The translations under genes and the position numbers were made by a program. A stretch of DNA of 64,000 nt. It comes from Nitrospirota bacterium (GTDB taxonomy: Bacteria; Nitrospirota; Thermodesulfovibrionia; Thermodesulfovibrionales; SM23-35). Position 1 is the stretch's first letter; every line of letters starts with the position of its first letter. Of the stretch, positions 10,591-19,106 are shown piece after piece. The DNA is taken from the NCBI GenBank assembly GCA_013388455.1, contig JACAFF010000005.1:62001-126000 (forward strand), given 5' to 3'. The notes beneath the pieces were generated by a model. The model had not been told where the DNA came from, did no database searches, and worked only from the letters and a program-made list of their open reading frames with translations.

Positions 10591-10935
10591 ATGAAGAAGA
10601 GTCTATTGATGTTCTCAATAATGATTATTATTGCTATTGCTGTAGTGGGTTGTGCAACAAAAGGTGACCTTGCACGGGTAGAGTCACAGGAAAAGCTGAT
10701 TGATGCTAAAGCTGATCAGGCAGTTCAGGATGCGCAGGCTGCCAAGACTGCAGCCGATGCCGCAACGTTAAAGGCAAATGAAGCTGCAGCCCGCGTAGAA
10801 GAAGCCATAAGGAGGGCAGAGGAAAGAGAAAGAATCGCAGAGGAAAAAGAGAGGATTGCAGAGGAGAAGGCTAAGATCGCTGAAGAAAAGGCAAAACAGG
10901 CTGAAGCCGTTTTCCAAAAATCAATGAAGAAATAA
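10591..10935 (+). CDS. Small Lpp/OprI-like coiled-coil outer-membrane lipoprotein
   Basis: 114 aa. The signal peptide ends in a lipobox with Cys21 (VVGC). The mature part is one long helix rich in Ala/Glu/Lys: an alanine-rich stretch (about 45-75), then four heptads of the type ERIAEEK / AKIAEEK. It ends in Lys-Lys, as Braun lipoprotein ends in the Lys used for covalent attachment to peptidoglycan. Members of the Lpp/OprI group form trimeric alanine-zipper coils between outer membrane and wall. Its position between two YkuD L,D-transpeptidases supports the same role, which remains inference. It is about twice the mature length of E. coli Lpp. Confidence 0.82.
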   Translation: MKKSLLMFSIMIIIAIAVVGCATKGDLARVESQEKLIDAKADQAVQDAQAAKTAADAATLKANEAAARVEEAIRRAEERERIAEEKERIAEEKAKIAEEKAKQAEAVFQKSMKK

Positions 10936-10978
10936 AGCAATCTTATGAGATTTTAATTCTATCTTTATCGGTATAGAA

Positions 10979-11015
10979 AGGAAGTGGAAGGGTTTTGAAG
11001 ACACTGCCACTTCCT
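10979..11015 (+). terminator. Inverted repeat, possible terminator of the Lpp-like gene
   Basis: AGGAAGTGG (10979-10987) and CCACTTCCT (11007-11015) form a perfect 9-bp stem with a 19-nt loop, 43 bp after the lipoprotein stop. No clear T-run follows, so it may act as an mRNA 3' stabiliser instead. Confidence 0.35.
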
Positions 11016-11097
11016 GTATTTCCATAAGTTTAATATACTATATAATTCGGATATATATGAGTGAGAAGAATTGTTTTGCAATCATTAAAAAATATTA

Positions 11098-12087
11098 TTG
11101 AAAAACGTGAAGGCTTATTTGAACAAAAAGCAAAGTAGATTAAGTGAGCCTCTTTACTTTTTTATTATCTGCATCATAATAACACCAATTCTCATGTGCG
11201 GATGTAGTCATTCCAGAGAAATCTTCAAAGAAGCGAATGATTTTTTTAACCAGGGGAACTACAAAGCAGCTTTGAGCAAATATGAGCAGATTATTGAAAA
11301 ATATCCTTCGGTTGAAGACAGAGTTCTTTTCGAAATGGGTATTATTTATGCTTACCCACGAAATGAACAAAAAGATTACCAGAAATCTCTGGAATGTTTT
11401 CAGAAAATAATAAAGGATTACCCGACAAGTGAATATAAGCGTGACAGTGAGATGATGATATTTCAAATCCATAATGTCACAATTAAGGATAAAACAATTG
11501 TTACACTGAAAAAACAGATTGAGACGTTCCAGCAAGAAGTTAAAAACAAAGAAAATGAAATTACTATACTGCAGGACAAGATTAGAGCACTTGAACAAGA
11601 AGTTAAAAGCAAAGAGGATGAGATTACTAAATTGCAAAAAGAGGTTTTTATACTAAAGAAAGGACAGGCAGACAAGGTTCTGATAGAAAAGAAAGAACGG
11701 CGATTGACGTTGTTATCAAAGGGAAAGGTAATAAAAACATACAGAATATCAATTGGAGGAAACCCGGTAGGTCCAAAAGAAAGGCAAGGTGATAACAAGA
11801 CCCCAGAGGGGACCTACATTATCGATTCAAGAAACAGAGACAGTCATTATCACCTGTCTCTTCATATTTCCTATCCAAATGAGAAAGACAAAAAGCGAGC
11901 AAAAGAACTTGGTGTTTCTCCTGGCGGAGACATAATGATCCATGGCATCAAGAATGGTTTCTCGTGGGTTGGTGATTTTCACACAAGAATTGACTGGACA
12001 AATGGGTGTATTGCAGTTACGGACGAAGAAATAGAGGAAATTGACAAGTTAGTGCCGAATGGTACGATTGTTGAGATAAGGCCATAG
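11098..12087 (+). CDS. L,D-transpeptidase lipoprotein with TPR and coiled coil
   Basis: Second YkuD-family protein of this locus, of different architecture. The lipoprotein signal ends at MCGC (Cys36). A tetratricopeptide-like region covers about 40-120 (EANDFFNQGNYKAALSKYE...), a repeated coiled coil about 133-190 contains two related copies of EVKxKExEITxLQ, and the YkuD domain runs from about 195 to the end with His282 (MIHGIKNG) and Cys304 (TNGCIAV). The start codon is TTG at 11098; a GTG three codons later is an alternative. No Shine-Dalgarno site is evident. The extended coil could let it span the periplasm to reach the wall. Confidence 0.85.
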   Translation: MKNVKAYLNKKQSRLSEPLYFFIICIIITPILMCGCSHSREIFKEANDFFNQGNYKAALSKYEQIIEKYPSVEDRVLFEMGIIYAYPRNEQKDYQKSLECFQKIIKDYPTSEYKRDSEMMIFQIHNVTIKDKTIVTLKKQIETFQQEVKNKENEITILQDKIRALEQEVKSKEDEITKLQKEVFILKKGQADKVLIEKKERRLTLLSKGKVIKTYRISIGGNPVGPKERQGDNKTPEGTYIIDSRNRDSHYHLSLHISYPNEKDKKRAKELGVSPGGDIMIHGIKNGFSWVGDFHTRIDWTNGCIAVTDEEIEEIDKLVPNGTIVEIRP

Positions 12088-12143
12088 AAAGTCATACAAT
12101 ATTCTCTAAGTAAGAAGAGGTAAACTTGTCAGTTTTGTTCTGT

Positions 12144-12494
12144 TGGTGGAGGCGGCGGGAATTGAACCCGCGTCCGAAAGTACTACTCTCAGGCTTCTAC
12201 ATGTTTATCCTGCTTTTTCAATCTCGGATGATGAACCGCCAGCAGAAAGGCTTTTCACCATCCCATCTCTTTAAATCTTGCCTTAAGATAAAGAGAAGTC
12301 TCTTAAGGCCAGCCTGCTTTATGACACTGACACCTGAAACACAGACAATTTCAGGGCAGCGTGCTGCTTAGTTATTTAAGCAGCAAGTGCCAGTTCGTTA
12401 TTGGCGTTTGTGTTTGTTTCCGCCTTTTTACGTGGTGACGGAGCCACGACATGCAACCTGATCCTCGTAACCCCCGTCGAGCCCTTTCGCCCCC
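12144..12494 (-). ncRNA. ssrA: Transfer-messenger RNA
   Basis: One-piece tmRNA of 351 nt. The ends pair as a tRNA acceptor: GGGGGCG at the 5' end with CGCCTCC plus ACCA at 12144-12154. The T-arm GGGTTCAATTCCC and the 5' GGGCTCGAC segment are recognisable. The tag reading frame (12423 down to 12376) reads AETNTNANNELALAA then TAA, with the ALAA end recognised by ClpXP-type proteases. It lies 18 bp downstream of smpB on the same strand. Two apparent ORFs crossing this stretch are not genes. Confidence 0.97.
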
Positions 12495-12512
12495 TTTCTC
12501 TTTTATATATTA

Positions 12513-12956
12513 TCACCTATTTTTCATCCTTTTTTCTATCTCTCTTTTTGCTTCCCTCTCCTTAATCGTTTCCCTTTTCTCAAAAAGTCTCTTGCCTTTT
12601 GCAAGCCCAATCTCTATCTTAGCAAATGAATCTGTAAAATAGAGCTTTAGAGGCACCAGAGTGTATCCTTTTATAAGTGTCTTCCCTGCAAGACTATTTA
12701 TCTGTTTCTTATGAAGCAGGAGTTTTCTTGTTCGTAGAGGGTCATGGTTCATAATATTACCATGACTGTAAGGACTTATATGGCAGTTAATAAGAAAGGC
12801 TTCGCCGTTTTTTATGAGTACATAACTGTCTCTAAGATTTGCCCTTCCTTCCCTGAGAGATTTTACTTCTGTTCCCAATAAAGATATGCCAGCCTCTATG
12901 GTCTCCTCAATATGATAATCATGATAAGCCTTCCTGTTCTGACATACAATCTTCAT
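12513..12956 (-). CDS. smpB: SsrA-binding protein SmpB
   Basis: Partner of tmRNA in rescuing stalled ribosomes. 147 aa with the family landmarks [26 protein letters not shown], the [11 protein letters not shown] loop and the basic C-terminal tail ([23 protein letters not shown]). The tail mimics the mRNA path in the ribosome. It is directly upstream of ssrA, a common arrangement, and 28 bp downstream of ugd. There is no Shine-Dalgarno site; a TAAAAT -10-like hexamer ends 6 bp before the ATG, as at other first genes here, although read-through from ugd is also possible. Confidence 0.97.
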   Translation of the reverse strand: MKIVCQNRKAYHDYHIEETIEAGISLLGTEVKSLREGRANLRDSYVLIKNGEAFLINCHISPYSHGNIMNHDPLRTRKLLLHKKQINSLAGKTLIKGYTLVPLKLYFTDSFAKIEIGLAKGKRLFEKRETIKEREAKREIEKRMKNR

Positions 12957-12984
12957 GAATTGATTTTAACATTTTCAGAACCAT

Positions 12985-14334
12985 TTAAACCCTTCCAACT
13001 GAATAGTATTCAAATCCCTTATCTTTTACCCTCTGAGGTTCATATATATTACGCAGGTCAAAGAAAAAAGGTCCTCTCATTAGATTTTTTATTCTCTCAA
13101 GGTCCAGATTTCGGAACTGATTCCATTCTGTAACAATAATAAGTGCAATTGCACCTTTTATTGCATCATATGGATCCTTACAGAATTTAATATTTTTATG
13201 GTTTAAAATAGAATATTCAGCATTTTTGTTTTGTAGTTTTCTGTCTTTTATTCTCTTATCATTGTCTTTTACTACAGGATCATAAACCCTTATGTAAGCA
13301 TCTTCTTTTATCAGTTCCTTGAGTATATACAGGGAAGGAGCATCTCGAATATCATCAGTATTCGGCTTAAATGAAAGGCCAAGTATAGCAATAGTTTTAC
13401 CTTTCAAGTCTGTCATTGCTTCTTTTATCTTTTTTACCATGTGTTGCCTCTGTTCTTCATTAACTCTGACTACAGCATCAACGATATTCAACTTTACATT
13501 ATGCTCTTCAGCCATTCTAAGAAGTGCATTGGTATCCTTTGGAAGACAGGAGCCGCCGTATCCAGGTCCAGGGTGAAGGAATTTTGGACCGATCCTCTGG
13601 TCAAGACCCATTCCTTTTGCTACCATATGAACGTCTGCACCTACCTTTTCACATAGCTTTGCAATCTCATTTATAAAAGAAATTTTTGTTGCGAGAAAAG
13701 AATTCGAAGCATACTTTATTAACTCTGCTGTTTCAATATTTGTTATAACAAACGGTGTTTCTATTAGATATAGTGGTTTATATAGATCCCTCATGATTGC
13801 GATAGCTTGCTGACTTTTCGCACCTATTACAACTCTGTTAGGTCTCATGAAATCTTCTATTGCAGAGCCTTCCCGTAAAAACTCAGGATTTGAAACAATA
13901 TCAAAGTCTGTCTTCTCTTTAAGATTATTAGATATTATCTCCTGTAATTTTTTTCCTGTTCCTACAGGTACAGTGCTCTTAGTTACTATGACTTTATAAC
14001 CATTCATATTTTTTGCGATTTCATGTGCTACCTCTTCAACATATTTTAAATCAGCTGACCCGTCACCTCTTCTTGGGGTTCCAACAGCTATAAAGATTAC
14101 AAGAGAAGATTCTACAGCCTTGGCTATCTTGGTTGTAAATTCAAGTCTTCCTTGCTGCACATTTCTCTTGACAAGCTCTTCAAGTCCTGGTTCATAGAAT
14201 GGGATTAAACCTTTCTTTAACGAGTGTATTTTCTTCTCATCCTTATCAATACAGGTAACAAAAAGACCAAATTCAGCAAAACATGCACCTGTTACAAGTC
14301 CGACATATCCAGTTCCGACAATGGCAATATGCAT
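12985..14334 (-). CDS. ugd: UDP-glucose 6-dehydrogenase
   Basis: Oxidises UDP-glucose to UDP-glucuronate for surface polysaccharides. The N-terminal Rossmann motif GTGYVGLVTGA, the catalytic cysteine in GGSCLPKD (Cys263) and the C-terminal GLSFKPNTDDIRDAPS are intact. The ATG at 14334 is chosen because GGGAGGAATT precedes it at ideal spacing and it begins with the conserved MHIAIVGTGYVG. The longer frame from 14409 only adds unrelated residues. 449 aa is normal. It lies beside the ArnT-like gene in the polysaccharide locus. Confidence 0.95.
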   Translation of the reverse strand: MHIAIVGTGYVGLVTGACFAEFGLFVTCIDKDEKKIHSLKKGLIPFYEPGLEELVKRNVQQGRLEFTTKIAKAVESSLVIFIAVGTPRRGDGSADLKYVEEVAHEIAKNMNGYKVIVTKSTVPVGTGKKLQEIISNNLKEKTDFDIVSNPEFLREGSAIEDFMRPNRVVIGAKSQQAIAIMRDLYKPLYLIETPFVITNIETAELIKYASNSFLATKISFINEIAKLCEKVGADVHMVAKGMGLDQRIGPKFLHPGPGYGGSCLPKDTNALLRMAEEHNVKLNIVDAVVRVNEEQRQHMVKKIKEAMTDLKGKTIAILGLSFKPNTDDIRDAPSLYILKELIKEDAYIRVYDPVVKDNDKRIKDRKLQNKNAEYSILNHKNIKFCKDPYDAIKGAIALIIVTEWNQFRNLDLERIKNLMRGPFFFDLRNIYEPQRVKDKGFEYYSVGRV

Positions 14335-14422
14335 AATTCCTCCCAAATGCTTGGTATTAAGAAAATTAAATACATTGAAATTATAGAATGTTATACTAAA
14401 TGTGTTCAATAAAGTTCTGAAT

Positions 14423-15880
14423 CTATTTTTTTATTCCGATTAAAAGAACATCGTATTTATCCCTTTTTAGTTCTACCCAGTGCACATTTTCTTGTGGCAG
14501 CTTTTTTACTGATCTTTTTGAGGTAATTAATACTACAGGTTTATTCCCCTCTTTTACCCATCTCATGAATGTCTCATTGTCCCAGTGCACGTATGAATCA
14601 GCGAGATAAAAATATAAAGCGCATCTGTGTTCCTGACCACGTGGCCGGATAGACCATTCAATAAACTGGATATCTGCAGATTTATTTCCTTCCGCTGTTC
14701 TAATGAAAGAGAATGCATCTGTATAATCCCTCAAGTCACTCTTACTTAGTCTCTCTGCAAGGTTTATAACCTGATATTTTTCAGAAGTTGTCACAACAGG
14801 AGTTATCCAGAAAAATATAAAAACAGGTATAACTCCATATATTGTAACCCCTTTGGCTATTTTCTTTATTTTTTCGAAATGAACAATCCCCATAGCTGTA
14901 ACAAAAGAGAAGAAAGGTGTTACAAGTGTCAGATATCTGTCAGACTTTCCTTCAGAAAGCTGAAGGGGTAAAAAAAATAGCATTATTGCTATAAAGATAA
15001 ACAAATATTGTTCAATCCTTAGCTTCCTCAGAAGCAAGAAGAAGCCAATTAGAAAAAATATTAAATAAGGCTGATAATACATCACGAACTCTTTCAGATA
15101 CATAAGTTTATCTTTGCTCACATCCGTACCTTCGGTTATTCTATTTAATGTTTGTTCTTGAATCAGGTAAAAAATATACCCTGGATGTAATTTTTCGAAA
15201 TAGATAAACCACGGCAAAGACAGAATAATACCGATAAGACATCCGTAATAAAAGTGTTTCCACCTGAGCCATTGATATATTTTCTTTGTTACAATGCCAT
15301 AAAAAAGGAAAAGCAGAGAGGGGAAGAGTGCAAAAAAAATCTTACTCATGATACCTATAGCAAAGGAAATTCCCAGAAGATAAGGACCTGTTCTGTTCCT
15401 TTCCTGTATTAGAATCAATGCAAGCCAGCCGAGTAAAAACGAAAAAACGAGTAGGCTTTCAGGTCTGTTTGTTGCAAAATTTCTGATAATCCATCTTGTC
15501 GTCTCAAATGTAAAAGCTGAAAAAAATGCAAGATCATAATCTTTGAAGAATCTGTAAACAATCCAGTAAAGTAACAGGACATTTATTGTTGCAAAAATAA
15601 GAGAAGGTAACTTAGCAGCATATACAGAAAACCCTAATGTCTTAAAAGATAATGCAACCAGCCAGAAATATAATGGGGGTTTATTCAAATAGGGTTGTCC
15701 ATCCAGCATTGGAGAAAACCAGTTGTTGTGTTCAACCATATCCTTGGCAATGCACGCATATGTCAATGGATCGCTTCTCAGATCGCCTGTCCAGGGTCTG
15801 ACCCAAAGAGTGCACAGAACCCACAGAAAGAGGACAATTATCCTCAGTATGTGAGAATCTTCTTTAATAGTTTTAATCAT
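14423..15880 (-). CDS. ArnT/PMT-type glycosyltransferase (polyprenyl-phosphate sugar donor)
   Basis: Polytopic inner-membrane glycosyltransferase of the GT-C fold (485 aa). The first periplasmic loop carries the acidic motif after helix 1 (WTGDLRSDPLTYA...) and the GQPYLNKPPLYFW motif shared by ArnT and its relatives, which transfer a sugar from a polyprenyl phosphate to lipid A or glycans. About ten to twelve membrane helices follow, with a soluble C-terminal domain (from about 390). The acceptor and sugar are unknown. Because it is beside ugd, an aminoarabinose-like or uronic-acid-derived donor is possible but unproven: no ArnA/B/C/D genes are in the window. Confidence 0.8.
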   Translation of the reverse strand: MIKTIKEDSHILRIIVLFLWVLCTLWVRPWTGDLRSDPLTYACIAKDMVEHNNWFSPMLDGQPYLNKPPLYFWLVALSFKTLGFSVYAAKLPSLIFATINVLLLYWIVYRFFKDYDLAFFSAFTFETTRWIIRNFATNRPESLLVFSFLLGWLALILIQERNRTGPYLLGISFAIGIMSKIFFALFPSLLFLFYGIVTKKIYQWLRWKHFYYGCLIGIILSLPWFIYFEKLHPGYIFYLIQEQTLNRITEGTDVSKDKLMYLKEFVMYYQPYLIFFLIGFFLLLRKLRIEQYLFIFIAIMLFFLPLQLSEGKSDRYLTLVTPFFSFVTAMGIVHFEKIKKIAKGVTIYGVIPVFIFFWITPVVTTSEKYQVINLAERLSKSDLRDYTDAFSFIRTAEGNKSADIQFIEWSIRPRGQEHRCALYFYLADSYVHWDNETFMRWVKEGNKPVVLITSKRSVKKLPQENVHWVELKRDKYDVLLIGIKK

Positions 15881-15888
15881 TCTAAAAA

Positions 15889-15916
15889 GATATACTTAAT
15901 TAATAAGAATTCTCAA
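15889..15916 (-). promoter_or_regulatory. Candidate promoter of the ArnT-like gene
   Basis: On the minus strand TTGAGA (15916-15911) and TATATC (15894-15889) are separated by 16 bp. The -10 ends 8 bp before the ATG at 15880, so any 5' leader would be only a couple of bases. No Shine-Dalgarno site. Confidence 0.35.
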
Positions 15917-16042
15917 GTAAAATAGCAAAAATTACATGGGGAGTTAGGTTTGTATATATGGTTAAACCATAAATACTATTATTTTATGATAAAATGATTG
16001 GGTTAGTAATCAGGAGATTCTATATAAAATCCATATTTTAAA

Positions 16043-17134
16043 GTGAATATACTTTTTGTTAATCATTCATCTTCACTTACGGGAGCAACTATTAGCTGTT
16101 ATCATTTAATGATGGGGCTTAAGAATGATTTTGTGCCAGTATTTGCTACCAGAGAATATGGCCCGATTATAGAAAATTTAAACAAATCAGGTATAAATAC
16201 TTATATCATAGAAAAAAAGGGATTTCTCGGTTTCCATTATATCCTGAGCTTTCTTAAGATTCTGAAAAAACATAATGTTACACTTATTCATCTAAATACA
16301 CTCACACCATTTTGCAAGTATGCAGCCATTGCAGGTTATTTGTGTAGAATCCCTATCGTATGGGTGGTTAGAGAAAATCCCCTTATTTCAAGGAGTAGAA
16401 GGCTCAGATTCTGGTTGACATCCCTTGCATCTAAAATTATTTTTGTCGATAGAGATACGAAGGAGAAGCTCTTTCAAAATAGCAGGCATAATGTAGATGT
16501 AATATATAATGGGGTTGATATCAATGTATTTAAGCCTGCTGAGAGTAATTTTTTATTCGAAAAGTTTAATATAGAATCTGACAAACAATTAATAGGTTAT
16601 ATAGGTCTTATCACAAAGCGAAAAGGGATTGAATATCTAATCAGGGCATTTGGTCTTATTAAAGAAAAAACTGACAATATTAAATTAATAATTATAGGTG
16701 AGTATAAAAAAAGTGATGAATCATATTTTGAAGAAATCAAGACTATTATAAAAGAACTTTCCTTAGAGAATGAGGTATATTTTACAGGTCTTCTAACAGA
16801 TGTAAGGGATGCACTTTGCAGCCTTGATCTGGTTATTCTGCCATCTCTTGAAGAGAGATGCAGCAGAAGTTTACTGGAGTCTCTTGCATGTGCTAAAGCA
16901 GTAATTGCCACAAAGGTTGGTGGAAATCCGGAAATTGTAGAAGATGGAGTAAATGGTATTCTTGTGGAACCTGAGAATGAAAAACAGATTGCTCAAGCTA
17001 TCATAAAATTAATCAGTAATCATGAGTTGAGGCGGAAAATGGGTGAAAATGGACGTTTAAAAGCTGTAGATAAATTTAATATGGAGAAACATATTCAAAA
17101 AATGAAAAATGTTTTTCTTGAGGTTCTTAGTTAA
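16043..17134 (+). CDS. GT4-family glycosyltransferase
   Basis: Cytoplasmic or membrane-associated GT-B glycosyltransferase (363 aa) building a surface glycan from nucleotide sugars. The N-terminal domain starts MNILFVNHSSSLTGATIS. The C-terminal domain carries GLITKRKGIEYLIRAF and the E-x7-E-type donor motif in EERCSRSLLESLACAKAVIATKVGGNPEIV. The start is GTG at 16043; no Shine-Dalgarno site is close. It is first in a run of six plus-strand glycan genes (16.0-22.5 kb). Donor and acceptor are not predictable. Confidence 0.85.
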   Translation: MNILFVNHSSSLTGATISCYHLMMGLKNDFVPVFATREYGPIIENLNKSGINTYIIEKKGFLGFHYILSFLKILKKHNVTLIHLNTLTPFCKYAAIAGYLCRIPIVWVVRENPLISRSRRLRFWLTSLASKIIFVDRDTKEKLFQNSRHNVDVIYNGVDINVFKPAESNFLFEKFNIESDKQLIGYIGLITKRKGIEYLIRAFGLIKEKTDNIKLIIIGEYKKSDESYFEEIKTIIKELSLENEVYFTGLLTDVRDALCSLDLVILPSLEERCSRSLLESLACAKAVIATKVGGNPEIVEDGVNGILVEPENEKQIAQAIIKLISNHELRRKMGENGRLKAVDKFNMEKHIQKMKNVFLEVLS

Positions 17135-17136
17135 TT

Positions 17137-18270
17137 ATGGAACCGCTAAAGATTCTTCATGTTATTCCTAAACTGACTATCGGGGGAGTTGAAAATCAGC
17201 TTCTGATGGTCCTGAAAAATTATAATAAAAATATTTATTTCCCAATCGTCTGTTGTCTTTCAGACAAGGGTGATCTTGGTGCTGAAATCGAATCTTATGG
17301 AGTCAAACTCATCTGTCTTAACAAGCTAAAACACACATTCGACTGGACTATCATAAGGGATATCTATAAATTAATAAAACAGAATTCCATAAAAATAATT
17401 CGCACACATCAGTATCACGCAAATTTATATGGAAGGATTGCAGGGCTTCTGGCGAAGGTTCCCTGTATAGTAGCCTCAGTACACAATGTATATACTATTG
17501 ATAAAAAAATACATAGAAGAATTATAAATCATTTTCTGGCACGCTATACTGACAGGATAGTGGCTGTTTCAAAGGCAGTTATGCATGATATCCTCATATA
17601 TGATCGTATCTCTCATGACAAGTTATGTGTAATTTACAATGGAATTGAAATGAGAAGTTTTATAAATATACATGGCAATATCAGGGATGAACTCAGAATT
17701 CCTAAAAATATACCTTTAATAGGTACTGTTGGAAGGCTCACACCACAGAAAGGCCATAAATTTCTACTTGATGCTATCAAAAAATTAAAATTCAAATTTC
17801 CCGAAATAAAACTTTTAATTGTTGGAGATGGTCCGTTGAAAAATGAACTTAAGAAATACGTGCAAACACTTAATATTGATGACAAAGTTATTTTTTTAGG
17901 CTTACGAAGGGATATCCCGAATTTTCTTTCATCAATAGATATTTTTGTGCTGCCTTCATTGTGGGAGGGTTTGAGCAATGCATTAATTGAAGCAATGGCG
18001 TCAGGAAAACCTGTAATCGTTACTGATATCTCACCAATAAAAGAGATAATTAATTCTGAAGAATTAGGGGTACTTATACCTCCTGAGAATAGTGACGCCA
18101 TTGCTGATGCTCTGGAACTCTTACTAAAAAACAAGACTCGTTCAGAAGCATCTGGCAATGCTGCAAAAGAAAAAGCATTCTCATCATTTACGATTGAAAA
18201 TACGATACAACAGTATACATCCTTATTTGAAAATATTCTCAAAAGCAAAAATGTATTGAACAATAGCTAA
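17137..18270 (+). CDS. GT4-family glycosyltransferase
   Basis: Second GT-B glycosyltransferase of the operon (377 aa), starting 2 bp after the first. N-terminal KILHVIPKLTIGGVENQLLM is the usual glycine-rich acceptor-side start. The C-terminal domain has GTVGRLTPQKGHKFLLDA and SLWEGLSNALIEAMASGKPVIV with the donor-binding Glu residues. Similar proteins transfer hexoses or N-acetylhexosamines in LPS or exopolysaccharide synthesis. Confidence 0.85.
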   Translation: MEPLKILHVIPKLTIGGVENQLLMVLKNYNKNIYFPIVCCLSDKGDLGAEIESYGVKLICLNKLKHTFDWTIIRDIYKLIKQNSIKIIRTHQYHANLYGRIAGLLAKVPCIVASVHNVYTIDKKIHRRIINHFLARYTDRIVAVSKAVMHDILIYDRISHDKLCVIYNGIEMRSFINIHGNIRDELRIPKNIPLIGTVGRLTPQKGHKFLLDAIKKLKFKFPEIKLLIVGDGPLKNELKKYVQTLNIDDKVIFLGLRRDIPNFLSSIDIFVLPSLWEGLSNALIEAMASGKPVIVTDISPIKEIINSEELGVLIPPENSDAIADALELLLKNKTRSEASGNAAKEKAFSSFTIENTIQQYTSLFENILKSKNVLNNS

Positions 18271-18276
18271 TTTAAA

Positions 18277-19092
18277 ATGATTGTGAACTGGAACATAACG
18301 GATGAATTGAAGGAATACAAAAATGCAGATATCATATTTCTCTCTATAGGGAAAAGTGGAAGGACATGGCTGAGGGTAATGATCAATAAATACCTCTCTT
18401 TACATTATAATTTACCTTTTGGATTAAATGATTTTAGTATGCTGAACAGTGATATTCCATCTATAAGTTATAGTCACGAAGCATGGATGCATTTCAGTGA
18501 GGCAACGTGGTTGCAGAGAGCTGCTGGAAAATACATAATACCGGATAAGATCCTGTCAAAAAAAAGAATTATATTGCATGCACGTGATCCCAGGGATGTG
18601 GTTGTTTCACTTTACTATCATAAGACAAAAAGGGCGAGAAAAAGGGTGCAATGTTCAATGAATGAATTTATAAAACATAGAAAGTTTGGCATTAATAATA
18701 TTATCTTTGTAATGAACTTATGGCACAGGAGATTGAAAAATCATCCAGCTTGCTTGTTAACGCATTATGAGGATTTCAAACGGAATCCATTATCTGAATT
18801 GATCCGGCTGATGGAATTCATCGGTATAAAAAATATTGACATACAGAAGATAGAAGAAGCTGTTACTTTTGGAGACTTTACGAATATGAAAAGAATGGAA
18901 GCTCAGGGAGAATTTGGGGTTTCGATCCTTCGTCCAGTTGATGTATCCGACCCTGATTCTTTCAAGGTAAGAAAAGGAGAAGTTGGAGGATATAAGCAAT
19001 ATTTCCAGGAAGCTGATCTTAAATATCTTGATAATGCTCTTAATAGACTTGATGATTATTACATGTATAAAGATAAAGATAATAAATCATAA
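18277..19092 (+). CDS. Sulfotransferase domain protein
   Basis: 271-aa member of the PAPS-dependent sulfotransferase superfamily. The 5'-phosphosulfate-binding loop is FLSIGKSGRTWLRV (residues 21-34) and the 3'-phosphate-binding motif is HARDPRDVVVSLYYHK (Arg103 onward). THYEDFKRNP and RKGEVGGYKQYF, typical of the carbohydrate sulfotransferase group, follow. It would add a sulfate group to a hydroxyl of a sugar or lipid acceptor. It is embedded between glycosyltransferases and a second sulfotransferase, so the surface glycan is the likely substrate (inference). Confidence 0.85.
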   Translation: MIVNWNITDELKEYKNADIIFLSIGKSGRTWLRVMINKYLSLHYNLPFGLNDFSMLNSDIPSISYSHEAWMHFSEATWLQRAAGKYIIPDKILSKKRIILHARDPRDVVVSLYYHKTKRARKRVQCSMNEFIKHRKFGINNIIFVMNLWHRRLKNHPACLLTHYEDFKRNPLSELIRLMEFIGIKNIDIQKIEEAVTFGDFTNMKRMEAQGEFGVSILRPVDVSDPDSFKVRKGEVGGYKQYFQEADLKYLDNALNRLDDYYMYKDKDNKS

Positions 19093-19106
19093 GATTTCTA
19101 ACAGAT

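Noticed and set aside
11140-11637. 165-aa minus-strand ORF rich in Phe/Asn/Leu
   Set aside because: Opposite the coiled-coil part of the second L,D-transpeptidase; composition reflects the complement of Lys/Glu-rich codons.
12126-12642. Two plus-strand ORFs (81 and 63 aa)
   Set aside because: They cross the tmRNA and the 3' end of smpB on the opposite strand, both well supported.
14335-14409. N-terminal extension of UDP-glucose dehydrogenase
   Set aside because: A strong Shine-Dalgarno site precedes the ATG at 14334 and the conserved Rossmann start follows it directly.
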